From the NCBI RefSeq assembly GCF_007981265.1, contig NZ_CP034363.1, forward strand, positions 1 to 64,000: DNA of 64,000 nt, given 5' to 3'. Of the stretch, positions 40,221 to 49,806 are shown one piece after another. A program made the translations under genes and the position numbers. Origin of the DNA: Pantoea sp. CCBC3-3-1 (GTDB lineage Bacteria; Pseudomonadota; Gammaproteobacteria; Enterobacterales; Enterobacteriaceae). The notes beneath the pieces were generated by a model. The model saw only the letters and a list, made by a program, of their open reading frames with translations, made no database searches and was not told the origin of the DNA. Each line of letters begins with the position of its first letter. The stretch's first letter is position 1.

Positions 40221-41209
40221 GCAGCAAAGAAATTTCCCTGAAGGCGACACCACGCCACCATCTGTACGACTTTCTCTATAAATGGGGGATGCTGCTGACC
40301 GTAGTGGTACTGATCGCCGCATTCGGTCTGGCTTCTGACAGTTTCCTTGAACCAACCAATATCATCAATATCTTACGTGCTATCGCCATCGTGACGGTGA
40401 TTGCGGTTGGCGTCTCAATATCGCTGACCATTGGCGGTTTTGACCTCTCCGTTGGTTCCACGGCATCGCTGGCCAATTCGCTGGTGATTTCGCTGTTCGT
40501 CTGGTACGGCTTTGGCCCAACGCAGGCAATCGCGCTGACTTTACTGTTATGTACGCTGGTTGGCTTATTTAACGCCTTCCTGATCGTCATCCTCAGAATT
40601 CCCGATATGCTGGCGACGCTAGCCAGCCTGTTTATCGTGCAGGGTGTGGCGATGACCTACAGCTTTGGCGGCTCCATCACAGAAAACATGGTGATGCCGA
40701 GTGGTGATATGGCAGAAGGAACGATCCCCGCCGGTTTTTCGCTGCTGGGTCAGGTACCGACTATCGTCATCATCATGCTGGTGGTCACCGTTGTTGCCCA
40801 ACTGGGGCTGTCGCTGACCAAACATGGTCGCCGGATGTATGCCATTGGCGGCAATCCCGAGGCGGCTCGCCTTTCCGGTATTCGTACCAATCGCTATCGC
40901 GTGCTGGCTTACGTGCTGGCGTCGCTGCTGGCGGGTCTCGGCGGTATTTTGCTGGCTTCACGTATTGGCTCGTCACAGGTCAACGCGGGGAGTGGCTATC
41001 TGATGGATGCCGTAGCGGCGGCATGGATTGGCCTTTCGCTCGGCGGATCCGGAAAACCTAACGCACTGGGCACGTTATTGGGCGCGGTGATTTTGGGCGT
41101 GTTGCAGAACGGGCTGGTCATGATTTCAGTGCCTTACTATGCGATGGATATTATTAAAGGTCTGGTGCTGGCTGTGGCGCTGGCAATTACTTACATCCAG
41201 CGCCGATAA
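40217..41209 (+). CDS. Sugar ABC transporter permease (RbsC type)
   Basis: A 330-residue inner-membrane permease with about 8-10 hydrophobic segments and the family motifs GGFDLSVGS and GGNPEAARLSGI (ATPase-contact loop), and GLGGILLASRIGS. It begins with TTG at 40217, overlapping the ATPase stop in TTGA and preceded by GGAGGAGC at good spacing. It would pair with the ATPase and the binding protein encoded on either side. Confidence 0.9.
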   Translation: MSSKEISLKATPRHHLYDFLYKWGMLLTVVVLIAAFGLASDSFLEPTNIINILRAIAIVTVIAVGVSISLTIGGFDLSVGSTASLANSLVISLFVWYGFGPTQAIALTLLLCTLVGLFNAFLIVILRIPDMLATLASLFIVQGVAMTYSFGGSITENMVMPSGDMAEGTIPAGFSLLGQVPTIVIIMLVVTVVAQLGLSLTKHGRRMYAIGGNPEAARLSGIRTNRYRVLAYVLASLLAGLGGILLASRIGSSQVNAGSGYLMDAVAAAWIGLSLGGSGKPNALGTLLGAVILGVLQNGLVMISVPYYAMDIIKGLVLAVALAITYIQRR

Positions 41210-41240
41210 GCGCTGAAACGGGACTGACAGGAAAATAAAA

Positions 41241-42311
41241 ATGAAAAAACTAACAACATCGCTGCTGGCTATCAGCCTGCTGACTGGCGTGCCGGCTTTC
41301 GCAGAGACGACAGCTGACGTGCCTGCTGCTATTGCCAAACACGACGGCCCAATACGCATCGCGGTTATTCGTAACCTGGGCTCAGATGACAACACGACGC
41401 AGTTTGTCGCCGGGGCTATTCAACAAGGCCGCAAGCTGGGCTTTAAGGTCAGCACTTTCCTGAGCAACGGCGATGATGCCCGTTTTCAGGACTTCGTTAA
41501 CCAGGCCATCAGCCAAAAATATGACGGCATCGTGCTGTCACACGGTAAAGATCCTTACTCCACCGCGCTGGTGAAGCGTATTGCCGATGCGGGTATCAAA
41601 GTGTCGGTATTCGATACGCCGGTAAATCAGCCGGTTGAGGGTGTCACCGTCACCGCGCAGGATGACGCGTCTCTGGCTCAGCTTTCTCTGGATCAGTTAA
41701 TCAAGGACAGCAACGGTAAAGCGAATATCGTTAAGCTGTGGGTTGCTGGCTTCCCGGCGATGGAACGTCGTCAGGTTGTTTACGAAAAAGTGTTGAAAGC
41801 GAATCCAGGGATCCATCAGCTGGAATCTATTGGCGCGGTATCTTCCGATGTTCAGGGTGATACAGCCAATAAAATCGGCGCCATTCTTGCCAAATACCCA
41901 AAAGGCAAAATCGATGCGATTTGGGGATCGTGGGATGCTTTCGCGCAGGGAGCGTATAAAGCGTTACAGGAGAATGGCCGTACCGAGATCAAGCTTTACA
42001 GCATTGATGTTTCCAATCAGGATCTGCAACTGATGCATCAGCAAAACAGCCCATGGAAGCAGACGGTGGCGGTAGACAGTAAGCTGATTGGCGCCATCAA
42101 CATGCGTTTGGTGGCGAATAAAATCGCCGGGGTCACCACGCCAGCGACTTACCAGTTCAAAGCTGCCGCTATCTCTCAGGCGCAGCTAAACACCCAAACA
42201 TCGGCTGTGAACGTCGCGACGCTGAATAAAATTATCCCGGGTTGGGGCGAGTCGACGGATTTTGTCGCGCCCTGGTTTGCTACTTTGGAAGCAAAATACG
42301 CGAAAAAATAA
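41241..42311 (+). CDS. Periplasmic sugar-binding protein (RbsB type)
   Basis: A 356-residue solute-binding protein of the Peripla_BP_4 (ribose/galactose) class. Signal peptide MKKLTTSLLAISLLTGVPAFA. Domain 1 begins IRIAVIRNLGSDDNTTQFVAGAIQQGRKLG; the hinge-side DAIWGSWDAFAQGAYKAL is typical. Ligand unknown. Last gene of the operon, 31 bases after the permease, closed by an intrinsic terminator. Confidence 0.92.
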   Translation: MKKLTTSLLAISLLTGVPAFAETTADVPAAIAKHDGPIRIAVIRNLGSDDNTTQFVAGAIQQGRKLGFKVSTFLSNGDDARFQDFVNQAISQKYDGIVLSHGKDPYSTALVKRIADAGIKVSVFDTPVNQPVEGVTVTAQDDASLAQLSLDQLIKDSNGKANIVKLWVAGFPAMERRQVVYEKVLKANPGIHQLESIGAVSSDVQGDTANKIGAILAKYPKGKIDAIWGSWDAFAQGAYKALQENGRTEIKLYSIDVSNQDLQLMHQQNSPWKQTVAVDSKLIGAINMRLVANKIAGVTTPATYQFKAAAISQAQLNTQTSAVNVATLNKIIPGWGESTDFVAPWFATLEAKYAKK

Positions 42312-42327
42312 ATTCGCCAAAATTAAC

Positions 42328-42353
42328 AAGCCCGTTAACACGGGCTTTTTTTT
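42328..42353 (+). terminator. Terminator of the sugar ABC operon
   Basis: AAGCCCGT / ACGGGCTT stem with loop TAAC, followed by a T-run. Confidence 0.93.
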
Positions 42354-42761
42354 ATCATTAATTTCCCTCCTTGCTCCTCATGTCACCCCCTTTATTAATT
42401 TTTTATTTTACATGCATTGTTTTTTGCAATTACGCCAATCTGGCGCTATCTTTCAATGGTATTTTTTTTCGCCCAAAATGACAGGGGTTGTTTAAATTTA
42501 ACATTTTTAATTTTTCAGGTAATTTTAAAATTATTTTTAAGAAATTTTAATTGAGTTAGTAGTGTAATAGTTACCCATTAATTTAAACTGTAATAAACAG
42601 GAACGTTAAGAGGGAAAGGGAGGGTTTCGGTTTTAACCAGGCTGTTGTAATGAGAGACGGGTACGGATTTTACCCAGTGAGAAATTCTGGTGGGAGCGAT
42701 ATGGAATAAATTCATATCGTCTTTTTCGCTTTATTTTTTATTCTATAATGGAAAAATACTC
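42354..42761. other. AT-rich region upstream of the AIDA-like autotransporter
   Basis: About 400 bases without an ORF of note. Strongly AT-rich, especially 42480-42600, with runs such as TTTAAATTTAAC, in contrast to flanking genes. Such tracts are typical targets of H-NS and sites of transferred surface genes. The promoter is presumably here but cannot be placed with confidence. Confidence 0.5.
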
Positions 42762-45143
42762 ATGAAAACGACAAGGTCGAGCCTTTCTGTTGTCGTCGTT
42801 TTACTTCTCCTTTTGCTAAATCCAGACGTGTCCCAGGCCTTTACGGAAACCGTTGCTGCGGGTACGACGGTGAATGACGAAACGATTGAAAGTGATGATA
42901 ACGCTGTCAGTACGCAGCAGGTTTATGGTACTGCAACAAACACCATAATCAATACCAATGGGCAGCAGGTTATCAATCCGGGTGGAACCACGAACGGCAC
43001 GCAGGTTAACAGCGGTGGCACATTAACCAATAATGGCGGAGAGGATAACAATACGCTTCTCAGTTCAGGCAGCACCATGGTGCTACAAGGCAGCGCAGAT
43101 GGCAGTTCCATTGCCGTTTCTCATTATGCGGTTATTGAAAGCGGAACGTCAGTTGACATTAATGCGTATGCTGAGGCTAATCACTGGACTATTAATAAAA
43201 TTAATGATGACTATGTTTATCTGCGGGCAGAGACCTCCCTAATGAATGACAGCGTTATCAACGGTGGCAAGTTGTGGATTGAAAAAGGGACGTTAACAAA
43301 TACGACGGTTAATGGGGGTCGGTTTGTTAATGTTGCGGGTACGGATTACAACACGGTTGTTAACGGCGGGGTATACTTTCTTGGCGGCGCCAGCGTTGCG
43401 TCATCCTACAATTTGACAATCAACAGCGACGCTTACGGTAATCTTAATTCCGGCACCGTAACCGATGCCATTATTAACGGTTCACTTATCGTCGCGCCAA
43501 ATTTTGTTGAGCCCAGTATCTTGTCCTCGCTGCGGGGAAATATCGCTGTTAATAATGGCGGTAAGCTGATGATAATAACCGGTTCAGATACAGGGCTGGC
43601 TGATTATATCGTTTCTGGAACCGGAGACATTAGGCTTTCAACTAATTCTAATGTTTTAAGCACATATTTCTTTTCTTTAGGCAACGTTGTTCTGGACGGC
43701 GGTTCCGTGACATATGACAGGATGGGGTATTCCATCGCAACGCTCAGCAGCCTGTCGGGTACGGGGTCGTTGTACATGTCTACCAGCCTCGCCAGCAACG
43801 TGGGTGATTACCTGGACGTTACTGGAAATGCCAGCGGTAGCTTCAAAGTTTATATATCGGACACCGGGGTCAGTCCTGATAAGGACGATAGCCTGAAACT
43901 GATCCAAACGGGCGGCGGCGATGCGACCTTCACGCTTGCCAATACCGGCCACGTGGTAGATCTGGGAACTTATCAGTATTATCTGGTGGCAAACGGTGAC
44001 GACAGCTGGTCGCTAACGCCACTAAGCCCACCCACAGAGGAAGAAGTTGCTCCTCTTCCTGACACCGATGAGGCTTCGCAAGAGACCCCGGAACCCGAAG
44101 CGGATAACGCAGAAGGTTCAGCAGAAGAGACGGATACTGCTGATGACACGGCGGCTGATTCGGATACGCCGGCTGAAGACGCAGTTGATGTCCCGGCTGG
44201 CGATACCTCCTCCGACAATCCACCGCGTTCGATTACGCCATCAACAGCGGCTGTGTTAGCCGTGGCAACGGCCGATCCGCTGATTTTCCAGCAGGAGCTG
44301 GAGACAATCCATGGCCGCCTGGCCGAAAAATCTCCGCTGGCGCATGATTCTGGCGTCTGGGGTACAGTGCGTAACAACAGACTGAGCGTCAGTGATAAAG
44401 CGGGTGCGGACTACTGGATGAGCACCAATGCGATTACGCTCGGTGCCGATCGTACCGAGCAGAGCGGCGAAGGTTTACTGACGCAGGGGGTGTTTGTCAG
44501 TCACAGTCACAGCGACATGCATTTTCGCGGTAAGGGGATTGGGGATGCCGACATTGATGCTTACGCTGGCGGAATCTATGTGGCATATCAACATGATTCC
44601 GGCTACTGGCTGGACGGCATACTGAAACTCGATCGCTTCAGGCATGATATTGATGCCCGCATGACCAGCGGTTCCGCGGCAAAAGGGCATTTCAGCACAA
44701 CCGGCGTTGGTGCCGCGCTGAAAAGCGGGCACGATTTCCATCCGGGTAACGCCATCGTGACGCCTTATCTCTCGCTTACGGGCATCACAGTAAGCAGCGC
44801 CAGTCTTGCGTTAACTAACGGTATGAAAGCGCGTATTGGCTCGCAAAAATCGCTGATTGCGGCGGCCGGCATCACCACGGCTTATCCGGTGCAGATCGGC
44901 GAGGCAATCGTGCATCCTTACGCCGGAGCAAGGATTGAACGGGAAACGCTAAAAAACAATCGGGTATGGGTGAATGGCGATCGTTTTACTAACGATCTGA
45001 GCGGGACGCGAGGCGTTTATCATGCAGGCGTACGTTCGCAGCTATCGTCAACGCTGGCGATGCATGTCAACGCGGGCTATATGCAGGGGAGCCATATCGA
45101 ATCGCCGTGGAGTGGAGAAGTGGGCGTAAGCTGGCAGTTCTGA
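42762..45143 (+). CDS. AIDA/Ag43-like autotransporter adhesin
   Basis: A 793-residue type Va secretion protein. Signal peptide MKTTRSSLSVVVVLLLLLLNPDVSQAF. Passenger of short beta-helix repeats rich in Gly, Asn, Thr and Ser (INTNGQQVINPGGTTNGTQV, VNSGGTLTNNGG, VINGGKLWIEKGTLTNTTV). A roughly 65-residue acidic linker (about 420-486), almost all Glu, Asp, Ala, Thr and Pro, follows. The C-terminal autotransporter barrel begins near GVWGTVRNNRLS and ends in VSWQF. No Cys pairs, protease motif or heptosyltransferase partner seen. The family promotes autoaggregation and adhesion. The upstream GTG at 42690 is rejected. Confidence 0.87.
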   Translation: MKTTRSSLSVVVVLLLLLLNPDVSQAFTETVAAGTTVNDETIESDDNAVSTQQVYGTATNTIINTNGQQVINPGGTTNGTQVNSGGTLTNNGGEDNNTLLSSGSTMVLQGSADGSSIAVSHYAVIESGTSVDINAYAEANHWTINKINDDYVYLRAETSLMNDSVINGGKLWIEKGTLTNTTVNGGRFVNVAGTDYNTVVNGGVYFLGGASVASSYNLTINSDAYGNLNSGTVTDAIINGSLIVAPNFVEPSILSSLRGNIAVNNGGKLMIITGSDTGLADYIVSGTGDIRLSTNSNVLSTYFFSLGNVVLDGGSVTYDRMGYSIATLSSLSGTGSLYMSTSLASNVGDYLDVTGNASGSFKVYISDTGVSPDKDDSLKLIQTGGGDATFTLANTGHVVDLGTYQYYLVANGDDSWSLTPLSPPTEEEVAPLPDTDEASQETPEPEADNAEGSAEETDTADDTAADSDTPAEDAVDVPAGDTSSDNPPRSITPSTAAVLAVATADPLIFQQELETIHGRLAEKSPLAHDSGVWGTVRNNRLSVSDKAGADYWMSTNAITLGADRTEQSGEGLLTQGVFVSHSHSDMHFRGKGIGDADIDAYAGGIYVAYQHDSGYWLDGILKLDRFRHDIDARMTSGSAAKGHFSTTGVGAALKSGHDFHPGNAIVTPYLSLTGITVSSASLALTNGMKARIGSQKSLIAAAGITTAYPVQIGEAIVHPYAGARIERETLKNNRVWVNGDRFTNDLSGTRGVYHAGVRSQLSSTLAMHVNAGYMQGSHIESPWSGEVGVSWQF

Positions 45144-45161
45144 TCGGAATAGCGGGGAAAT

Positions 45162-45192
45162 AACAAGCATAAGCGCAACACTTATGCTTGTT
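45162..45192. terminator. Bidirectional terminator between autotransporter and yibL
   Basis: AACAAGCATAAG / CTTATGCTTGTT, 12-bp perfect stem with a 7-base loop between two convergent genes. Confidence 0.8.
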
Positions 45193-45203
45193 ACCGTCGG
45201 GTA

Positions 45204-45566
45204 TCAGAACGCGTTTTTCGCGAAGCCGGTCATCTCTTTCAAACCCATTTCCCGGCCCAGCGCGGTCATGGGGTGAACAACCACAATACCGCGCACGCTT
45301 TTCTTCAGTGCGCCGAGGTTAGCCTGTTCTTTTTTGGTGATAGGGCGGCTGAACGGCAACTGCTTCAGCTTTTGCGCTTCTTTGCTCAGCTTCTCTTCGC
45401 GAACATTGCGCAGACGCTCCAGCTCAATCACCAGCTTTTCTTTTTCTTTTAACAGCTCGCCCAGTTTTTCGGCTTCGCCGGATTCCAGCAGCAGCGGCTC
45501 TTTGCGCGTCAGGGCATCCAGCTTGTCGCTGAGTGATCTAATTTCTGCCTGAACTTGTTCTTTCAT
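45204..45566 (-). CDS. yibL: Ribosome-associated protein YibL
   Basis: A 120-residue YibL/DUF2810-type protein (E. coli 120) that co-purifies with ribosomes in E. coli. A long charged coiled coil (about residues 1-70, [25 protein letters not shown]) precedes the conserved C-terminal [20 protein letters not shown]...[19 protein letters not shown]. The start at 45566 (MKEQV) aligns with E. coli; an ATG two codons upstream (45572) is also possible. Near mtlR, as in E. coli. Confidence 0.92.
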   Translation of the reverse strand: MKEQVQAEIRSLSDKLDALTRKEPLLLESGEAEKLGELLKEKEKLVIELERLRNVREEKLSKEAQKLKQLPFSRPITKKEQANLGALKKSVRGIVVVHPMTALGREMGLKEMTGFAKNAF

Positions 45567-45633
45567 TGTCATTAACCGTGGAGTGATACATTGTCGCAAG
45601 GATACACGAAAGCGATGAAAAGCGGTACGCAGG

Positions 45634-46233
45634 CTATTTTTTGAATGCCTGCCGGATGCGGATGCGGGAGATCAGGTCGGTTAAGGAGAGCACCAGGGTA
45701 GAACGAACCACCTGTTGATAACGCTGTTGCAGCATGACGCGCAGCTCAGTATCCATATCCGTCAAATCCGGCGGTGGCGGAAGGGCAGCCACGCAGTGCA
45801 GCTCGGCGAACGGTCCCAGCAGTTCATCATCCGTAAAGCGGTATTCGCTGCCGTCATCATTTAGCGCCTCACGCAGCGCCATCAATAATTCAGCATCTTC
45901 ATATTCATTTCGACTGATCACCCCAAGGCCATAGATCAGCTTCAGCCTGACCGACAGTTCACCCAGCGGGCCATTACCCAGCAGCAAAGGCTCAACGGCA
46001 TACTTCACTGCGTAATCATCTTTGCGAAAGACCTGAAGCACCAGGCTGTTGACCGCTTCGCTCAGGAGATCGACGGCCGCCATTAAAAAGCTTCTGACCG
46101 TGTGTCCGGCGTTCAGGCGCTCCAGCACCCGATTTTCAAAAGCCTGGGGTTTTTCCATTGTTGCCTGCATATTAATATGCCCTGTCGGGCTCCGCCTTGA
46201 AGGACACGGCAACGCCGCGTCCTCGCTGTTCAT
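45634..46233 (-). CDS. mtlR: Mannitol operon repressor MtlR
   Basis: A 199-residue MtlR-family repressor (E. coli 195). The conserved body runs from [29 protein letters not shown] to IRQAFKK, including [16 protein letters not shown] and [26 protein letters not shown]. MtlR represses mtlA but probably acts through a partner (HPr) and not by its own DNA-binding domain. The N-terminal 21 residues vary; a start at 46170 cannot be ruled out. It begins 23 bases after mtlD. Confidence 0.93.
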   Translation of the reverse strand: MNSEDAALPCPSRRSPTGHINMQATMEKPQAFENRVLERLNAGHTVRSFLMAAVDLLSEAVNSLVLQVFRKDDYAVKYAVEPLLLGNGPLGELSVRLKLIYGLGVISRNEYEDAELLMALREALNDDGSEYRFTDDELLGPFAELHCVAALPPPPDLTDMDTELRVMLQQRYQQVVRSTLVLSLTDLISRIRIRQAFKK

Positions 46234-46256
46234 CCATTGAAATTACATTGTTGGCA

Positions 46257-47402
46257 TCAGGCCGCATTCCAGGCTTTCACGACTGCGGCAACCAAATCGC
46301 TGTTGGCATCAAGACCGGAAATCTGCGCCAGCGTAGCCTGCGGCCCCAGGCGGAACAGCATTTCAGCCAGCTCCTGCGCCTGAGGATCCTGCTCGCTATG
46401 ATAATGCATCGCTGCGGCAATACCCGTCACCAGATGGCTATTCGGCAAATTATATTCCAGCGTGCCCAGGGTTGGCTTAATCAAACGGTCGCCCGCGCTT
46501 AGCTTACGCAGCGGCTGACGGCCAACCCGCTCAACATCATCTTTCAGGTAAGGATTTTCGAAACGACCGAGAATTTTCTGGATATAAGCAGCGTGTTTGT
46601 CCGCCTCAAAACCGTAGCGTTTGATCAGCACCGCACCGCTCTCTTCCATTGCGCCTTGCACAACTGCACGGACTTTTTCATCCAGAATCGCATCCCGAAT
46701 CGTTTGGTGTCCGGCACGCTGACCCAGGTAAGCGGTAATGGCGTGGCCGGTATTCAGCGTAAACAGCTTACGTTCAACAAAGGCCATCAGATTGTCGGTC
46801 AGTTCCATTCCCGGAATAGCAGGTAACTCACCTTTAAACTGGGTTTGATCAACGATCCACTCACTGAAGGTTTCTACCGTCACTTCCAGCGGATCGGTTG
46901 TTCCGGCTTCGGATGGCGGCACAATGCGATCGACAGCGGAATCAACAAAGCCGACATTGGCTTCGGTCCAGGCGTGATACTGCTGCGGCAGCGCTTTCAG
47001 CACGTGGCCTTTCAACTGTGTGGTGCCGCGTACCATATTTTCACAGGCGATAATATTAAGCGGACGCGTGTTGCCGCTGTCGTGGCGCTGGATCAGACCT
47101 TTTGCAATGCTACCGGCAATACGTTCAAGGATCTGCGGACCCACTGCTGTAGTCACCAGATCCACTTCTGCAATCAGCGGAATGATGTCGTCGCTGGTGC
47201 TGTTGACGGCGTTGACCCCTCTGACAATATCCACCTGAGCCTGCTCGCCAACCACGTGTACCGGATATTCATGGCGGCTGTTTAGCGCATCCAAAACTAC
47301 CTGATTAACATCAGCAAACGTCAGCTGGATGCCGGCGTCCGCCAGTAATTTACCAATAAAACCGCGGCCAATATTACCGGCACCAAAATGGAGAGCTTTC
47401 AT
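46257..47402 (-). CDS. mtlD: Mannitol-1-phosphate 5-dehydrogenase MtlD
   Basis: A 381-residue long-chain polyol dehydrogenase that oxidises mannitol 1-phosphate to fructose 6-phosphate with NAD. N-terminal Rossmann motif [20 protein letters not shown]. The catalytic region includes [16 protein letters not shown] (Lys and the Asn/His substrate-site residues). Second gene of mtlADR. An intrinsic-terminator-like hairpin lies between mtlA and mtlD and could lower its expression relative to mtlA. Confidence 0.96.
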   Translation of the reverse strand: MKALHFGAGNIGRGFIGKLLADAGIQLTFADVNQVVLDALNSRHEYPVHVVGEQAQVDIVRGVNAVNSTSDDIIPLIAEVDLVTTAVGPQILERIAGSIAKGLIQRHDSGNTRPLNIIACENMVRGTTQLKGHVLKALPQQYHAWTEANVGFVDSAVDRIVPPSEAGTTDPLEVTVETFSEWIVDQTQFKGELPAIPGMELTDNLMAFVERKLFTLNTGHAITAYLGQRAGHQTIRDAILDEKVRAVVQGAMEESGAVLIKRYGFEADKHAAYIQKILGRFENPYLKDDVERVGRQPLRKLSAGDRLIKPTLGTLEYNLPNSHLVTGIAAAMHYHSEQDPQAQELAEMLFRLGPQATLAQISGLDANSDLVAAVVKAWNAA

Positions 47403-47444
47403 AATTTTTCCCGTATCAATGAAGAGCCGGACACACCCGGCCCG

Positions 47445-47470
47445 AAAAAAGAGCCGGGCATGCCCGGCCC
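47445..47470 (-). terminator. Intra-operon terminator/REP-like hairpin between mtlA and mtlD
   Basis: GCCGGGCATGCCCGGC is a perfect 16-bp palindrome. Read in the mtl direction it is followed directly by TTTTTT, then a second small hairpin (CCGG-N6-CCGG). It lies in the 93-base mtlA-mtlD gap, so it could be a partial terminator or an RNA-processing/stability element. Confidence 0.65.
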
Positions 47471-47495
47471 TGGGGTAATCTGTCTGCCGCCTGGT

Positions 47496-49427
47496 TTACG
47501 CGGGTTGTTTACCCGACAGCAGATCCAACACTTCCTGCACGTCAGTGGTGGTGGTCAGTCTGGCAATCACGCTGTCATCGTCGAGCGCGTTGGTCAGGCT
47601 GGTAATTACTTGAATGTGCTCATTATTACGAGCGGCGATACCAATGACCAGGCGGGCAACATCGTCTTCGTCTTCACCAAAGCGAACGCCTTCCGGATAC
47701 TGACAGAACACAATACCGGTCTTCAGTACGCGATCTTTCGCTTCAATGGTGCCATGCGGCACGGCAATGGATTCGCCCAGGTAAGTCGGCGTCAGTTTTT
47801 CCCGATCAAGCATTGCCTGAACGTATTCTGGCTCGACATAACCGCCTTTCACCAACTGCTCGCCAGCGAAACGAATGGCCTGCTCTTTGTGGGTTGCATG
47901 GTTGCCGAGGAAGATGTTGGCAGCACTCAGTTTGAACAGATGTTCCTGACTGTCATCGTAACTGTCGCTCAGGGCCGCCGTCACTTTTTCACGATTGCCC
48001 GCGCTACGGTTTGCTTCAACCAGTCGCGAGGTAAGGTCGGTATAGAGGCCGCTGTCGAGGAAGTTAGTCAGCGAGATATGCTGCGCGTGAGGCGCCTGGC
48101 GCATCGCTCGTTCCGTGAGATCGCGATGGGTAATGACCAGATCTACATCCCCTGGCAGATTATTGATCGCCGTATTGGAGACGGAGATATTTGTCAGGCC
48201 GGCATCGTTCACTTTTTTGCGCAGTACGCCAGCACCCATTGCGCTGGAGCCCATTCCGGCATCACACGCCACAATAATTTTACGTACGTGACTCAAATCG
48301 CCGCGATCGCCGCCGGCTAAATTTGCAGGCGCGCTGCTCTGGCCTTTGGACTGTGCTTTCATCTCGTTAACGCGGCGTGCAGCGGCTTCAATATCCTCGT
48401 CTTCTTTCACCTTGCTGGTTTTCAGCAGGATGGCAGAAACGACGAAAGATACCGCGAAAGCGGCGACAATCGCTGCAATATTGGCGAAGTAAGCGCCTTT
48501 TGGCGTCATAGCCAGCACGGCAAGAATGGAGCCCGGCGAAGCAGGGGAAACCAGACCACCGTTCAGGAGTGTCAGGGTGAACACGCCGGTCATACCGCCC
48601 AGGATGACAGCGATAATCAGACGCGGATTCATCAACACGTACGGGAAATAAATTTCATGGATCCCGCCGAGGAAATGGATGATAGCCGCGCCGCCAGCGG
48701 ATTGCTTAGCATTGCCACGTCCAAAGAACATATAGGCCATTAATACGCCCATGCCTGGACCCGGGTTGGCTTCAATCAGGAAGAAGATCGATTTACCGGC
48801 TTCGCTGGCCTGCTGGATACCCAGCGGCGAGAAGATGCCGTGGTTGATAGCATTATTCAGGAACAGGATTTTCGCGGGTTCAACAAAGATTGAGGTCAGC
48901 GGCAGCAGGTTATGCTGCACCATCAGGTTTACGCCTGCCGCAAGAATGTGCGACAGCACTTCCACCAGCGGTCCTATGCCCAGGAAAGCGAAGATGGCCA
49001 ACAGCATGCCGATGATACCGGCCGAGAAGTTGTTAACCAGCATTTCAAAGCCGCTTTTGATTTTACCATCAACGACTTTGTCGAATTTCTTGATTGCCCA
49101 GCCGCCCAACGGGCCAACAATCATTGCACCCAGAAACATCGGCATATCTGCACCGACAATCACGCCCATGGTCGTGATGGCACCGACCACGCCGCCGCGA
49201 TCGCCACCCACCAGACGTCCACCGGTATAGCCAATCAGCAGCGGCAGCAGATAAGTGATCATTGGGCCGACCAGCTTCGCCATGGTTTCGTTTGGCAGCC
49301 AGCCAGTAGGAATAAACAGCGCGGTGATAATACCCCAGGCGATAAACGCGCCAATGTTAGGCATGACCATGTTGCTCAGAAAGCGACCAAAGTTCTGTAC
49401 TTTGATCTTGATATCTGATGAGGACAT
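47496..49427 (-). CDS. mtlA: Mannitol PTS transporter EIICBA, MtlA
   Basis: A 643-residue membrane PTS enzyme (E. coli 637) that imports mannitol and phosphorylates it to mannitol 1-phosphate. Order IIC (about 1-340, many helices, GGIHEIYFPYVLMNP), IIB with phospho-Cys388 in VACDAGMGSSAMG, and IIA with phospho-His558 in GESIAVPHGTIEAKD. Acts with HPr. First gene of mtlADR. The upstream 380-base control region has four CRP-like sites. Confidence 0.97.
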   Translation of the reverse strand: MSSSDIKIKVQNFGRFLSNMVMPNIGAFIAWGIITALFIPTGWLPNETMAKLVGPMITYLLPLLIGYTGGRLVGGDRGGVVGAITTMGVIVGADMPMFLGAMIVGPLGGWAIKKFDKVVDGKIKSGFEMLVNNFSAGIIGMLLAIFAFLGIGPLVEVLSHILAAGVNLMVQHNLLPLTSIFVEPAKILFLNNAINHGIFSPLGIQQASEAGKSIFFLIEANPGPGMGVLMAYMFFGRGNAKQSAGGAAIIHFLGGIHEIYFPYVLMNPRLIIAVILGGMTGVFTLTLLNGGLVSPASPGSILAVLAMTPKGAYFANIAAIVAAFAVSFVVSAILLKTSKVKEDEDIEAAARRVNEMKAQSKGQSSAPANLAGGDRGDLSHVRKIIVACDAGMGSSAMGAGVLRKKVNDAGLTNISVSNTAINNLPGDVDLVITHRDLTERAMRQAPHAQHISLTNFLDSGLYTDLTSRLVEANRSAGNREKVTAALSDSYDDSQEHLFKLSAANIFLGNHATHKEQAIRFAGEQLVKGGYVEPEYVQAMLDREKLTPTYLGESIAVPHGTIEAKDRVLKTGIVFCQYPEGVRFGEDEDDVARLVIGIAARNNEHIQVITSLTNALDDDSVIARLTTTTDVQEVLDLLSGKQPA

Positions 49428-49562
49428 AAAAATACACCCCTTATAAGTACGCGCTGATTGAGAGAAGCGCGTTGATTTTTGTTCAGGACATTTCGTTCAG
49501 TATCACTGTATGCAGGCGGACTCTACCACGCGAATAGTTAGCTGCGTAGTTGTCAGATAAAG

Positions 49563-49739
49563 TGTGATGCATATCACTGAGTTAGGGCGAGAGAGGGGGG
49601 GTATTTGGTGACTTCGATCACAATTAATGGCAAAGAAGGAAAAATTAGCGTGAATGCGCAGCGGCAAAGTCATTATTTACGTGATGTGAATCACATAAAG
49701 CGACTCCGGTTTTTTACCTGTTACGTGACTGCTATCACA
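49563..49739 (-). promoter_or_regulatory. mtlA control region with four CRP-like sites
   Basis: Four sites fit TGTGA-N6-TCACA with at most one mismatch: 49563-49578 (TGTGA/TCACT), 49607-49622 (GGTGA/TCACA), 49680-49695 (CGTGA/TCACA) and 49724-49739 (CGTGA/TCACA). Start-to-start spacings are 44, 73 and 44 bases. E. coli mtlA is known for an array of several CRP sites, so this organisation is conserved. Confidence 0.82.
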
Positions 49740-49765
49740 AAATATTTTCTTTCTGTTTTGGTATT

Positions 49766-49796
49766 TAAAAACAGCGGGCCGAAACTCTCCGGCCCG
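49766..49796 (-). terminator. yiaF terminator
   Basis: CGGGCCG / CGGCCCG stem with an 8-base loop. On the minus strand it begins about 10 bases after the yiaF stop and is followed by CTGTTTTTAAA. Confidence 0.82.
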
Positions 49797-49806
49797 TCAT
49801 CAAAAA

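Noticed and set aside
42690..42761. GTG start giving the autotransporter an extended signal peptide
   Set aside because: No ribosome-binding site; the ATG at 42762 gives a normal signal peptide.
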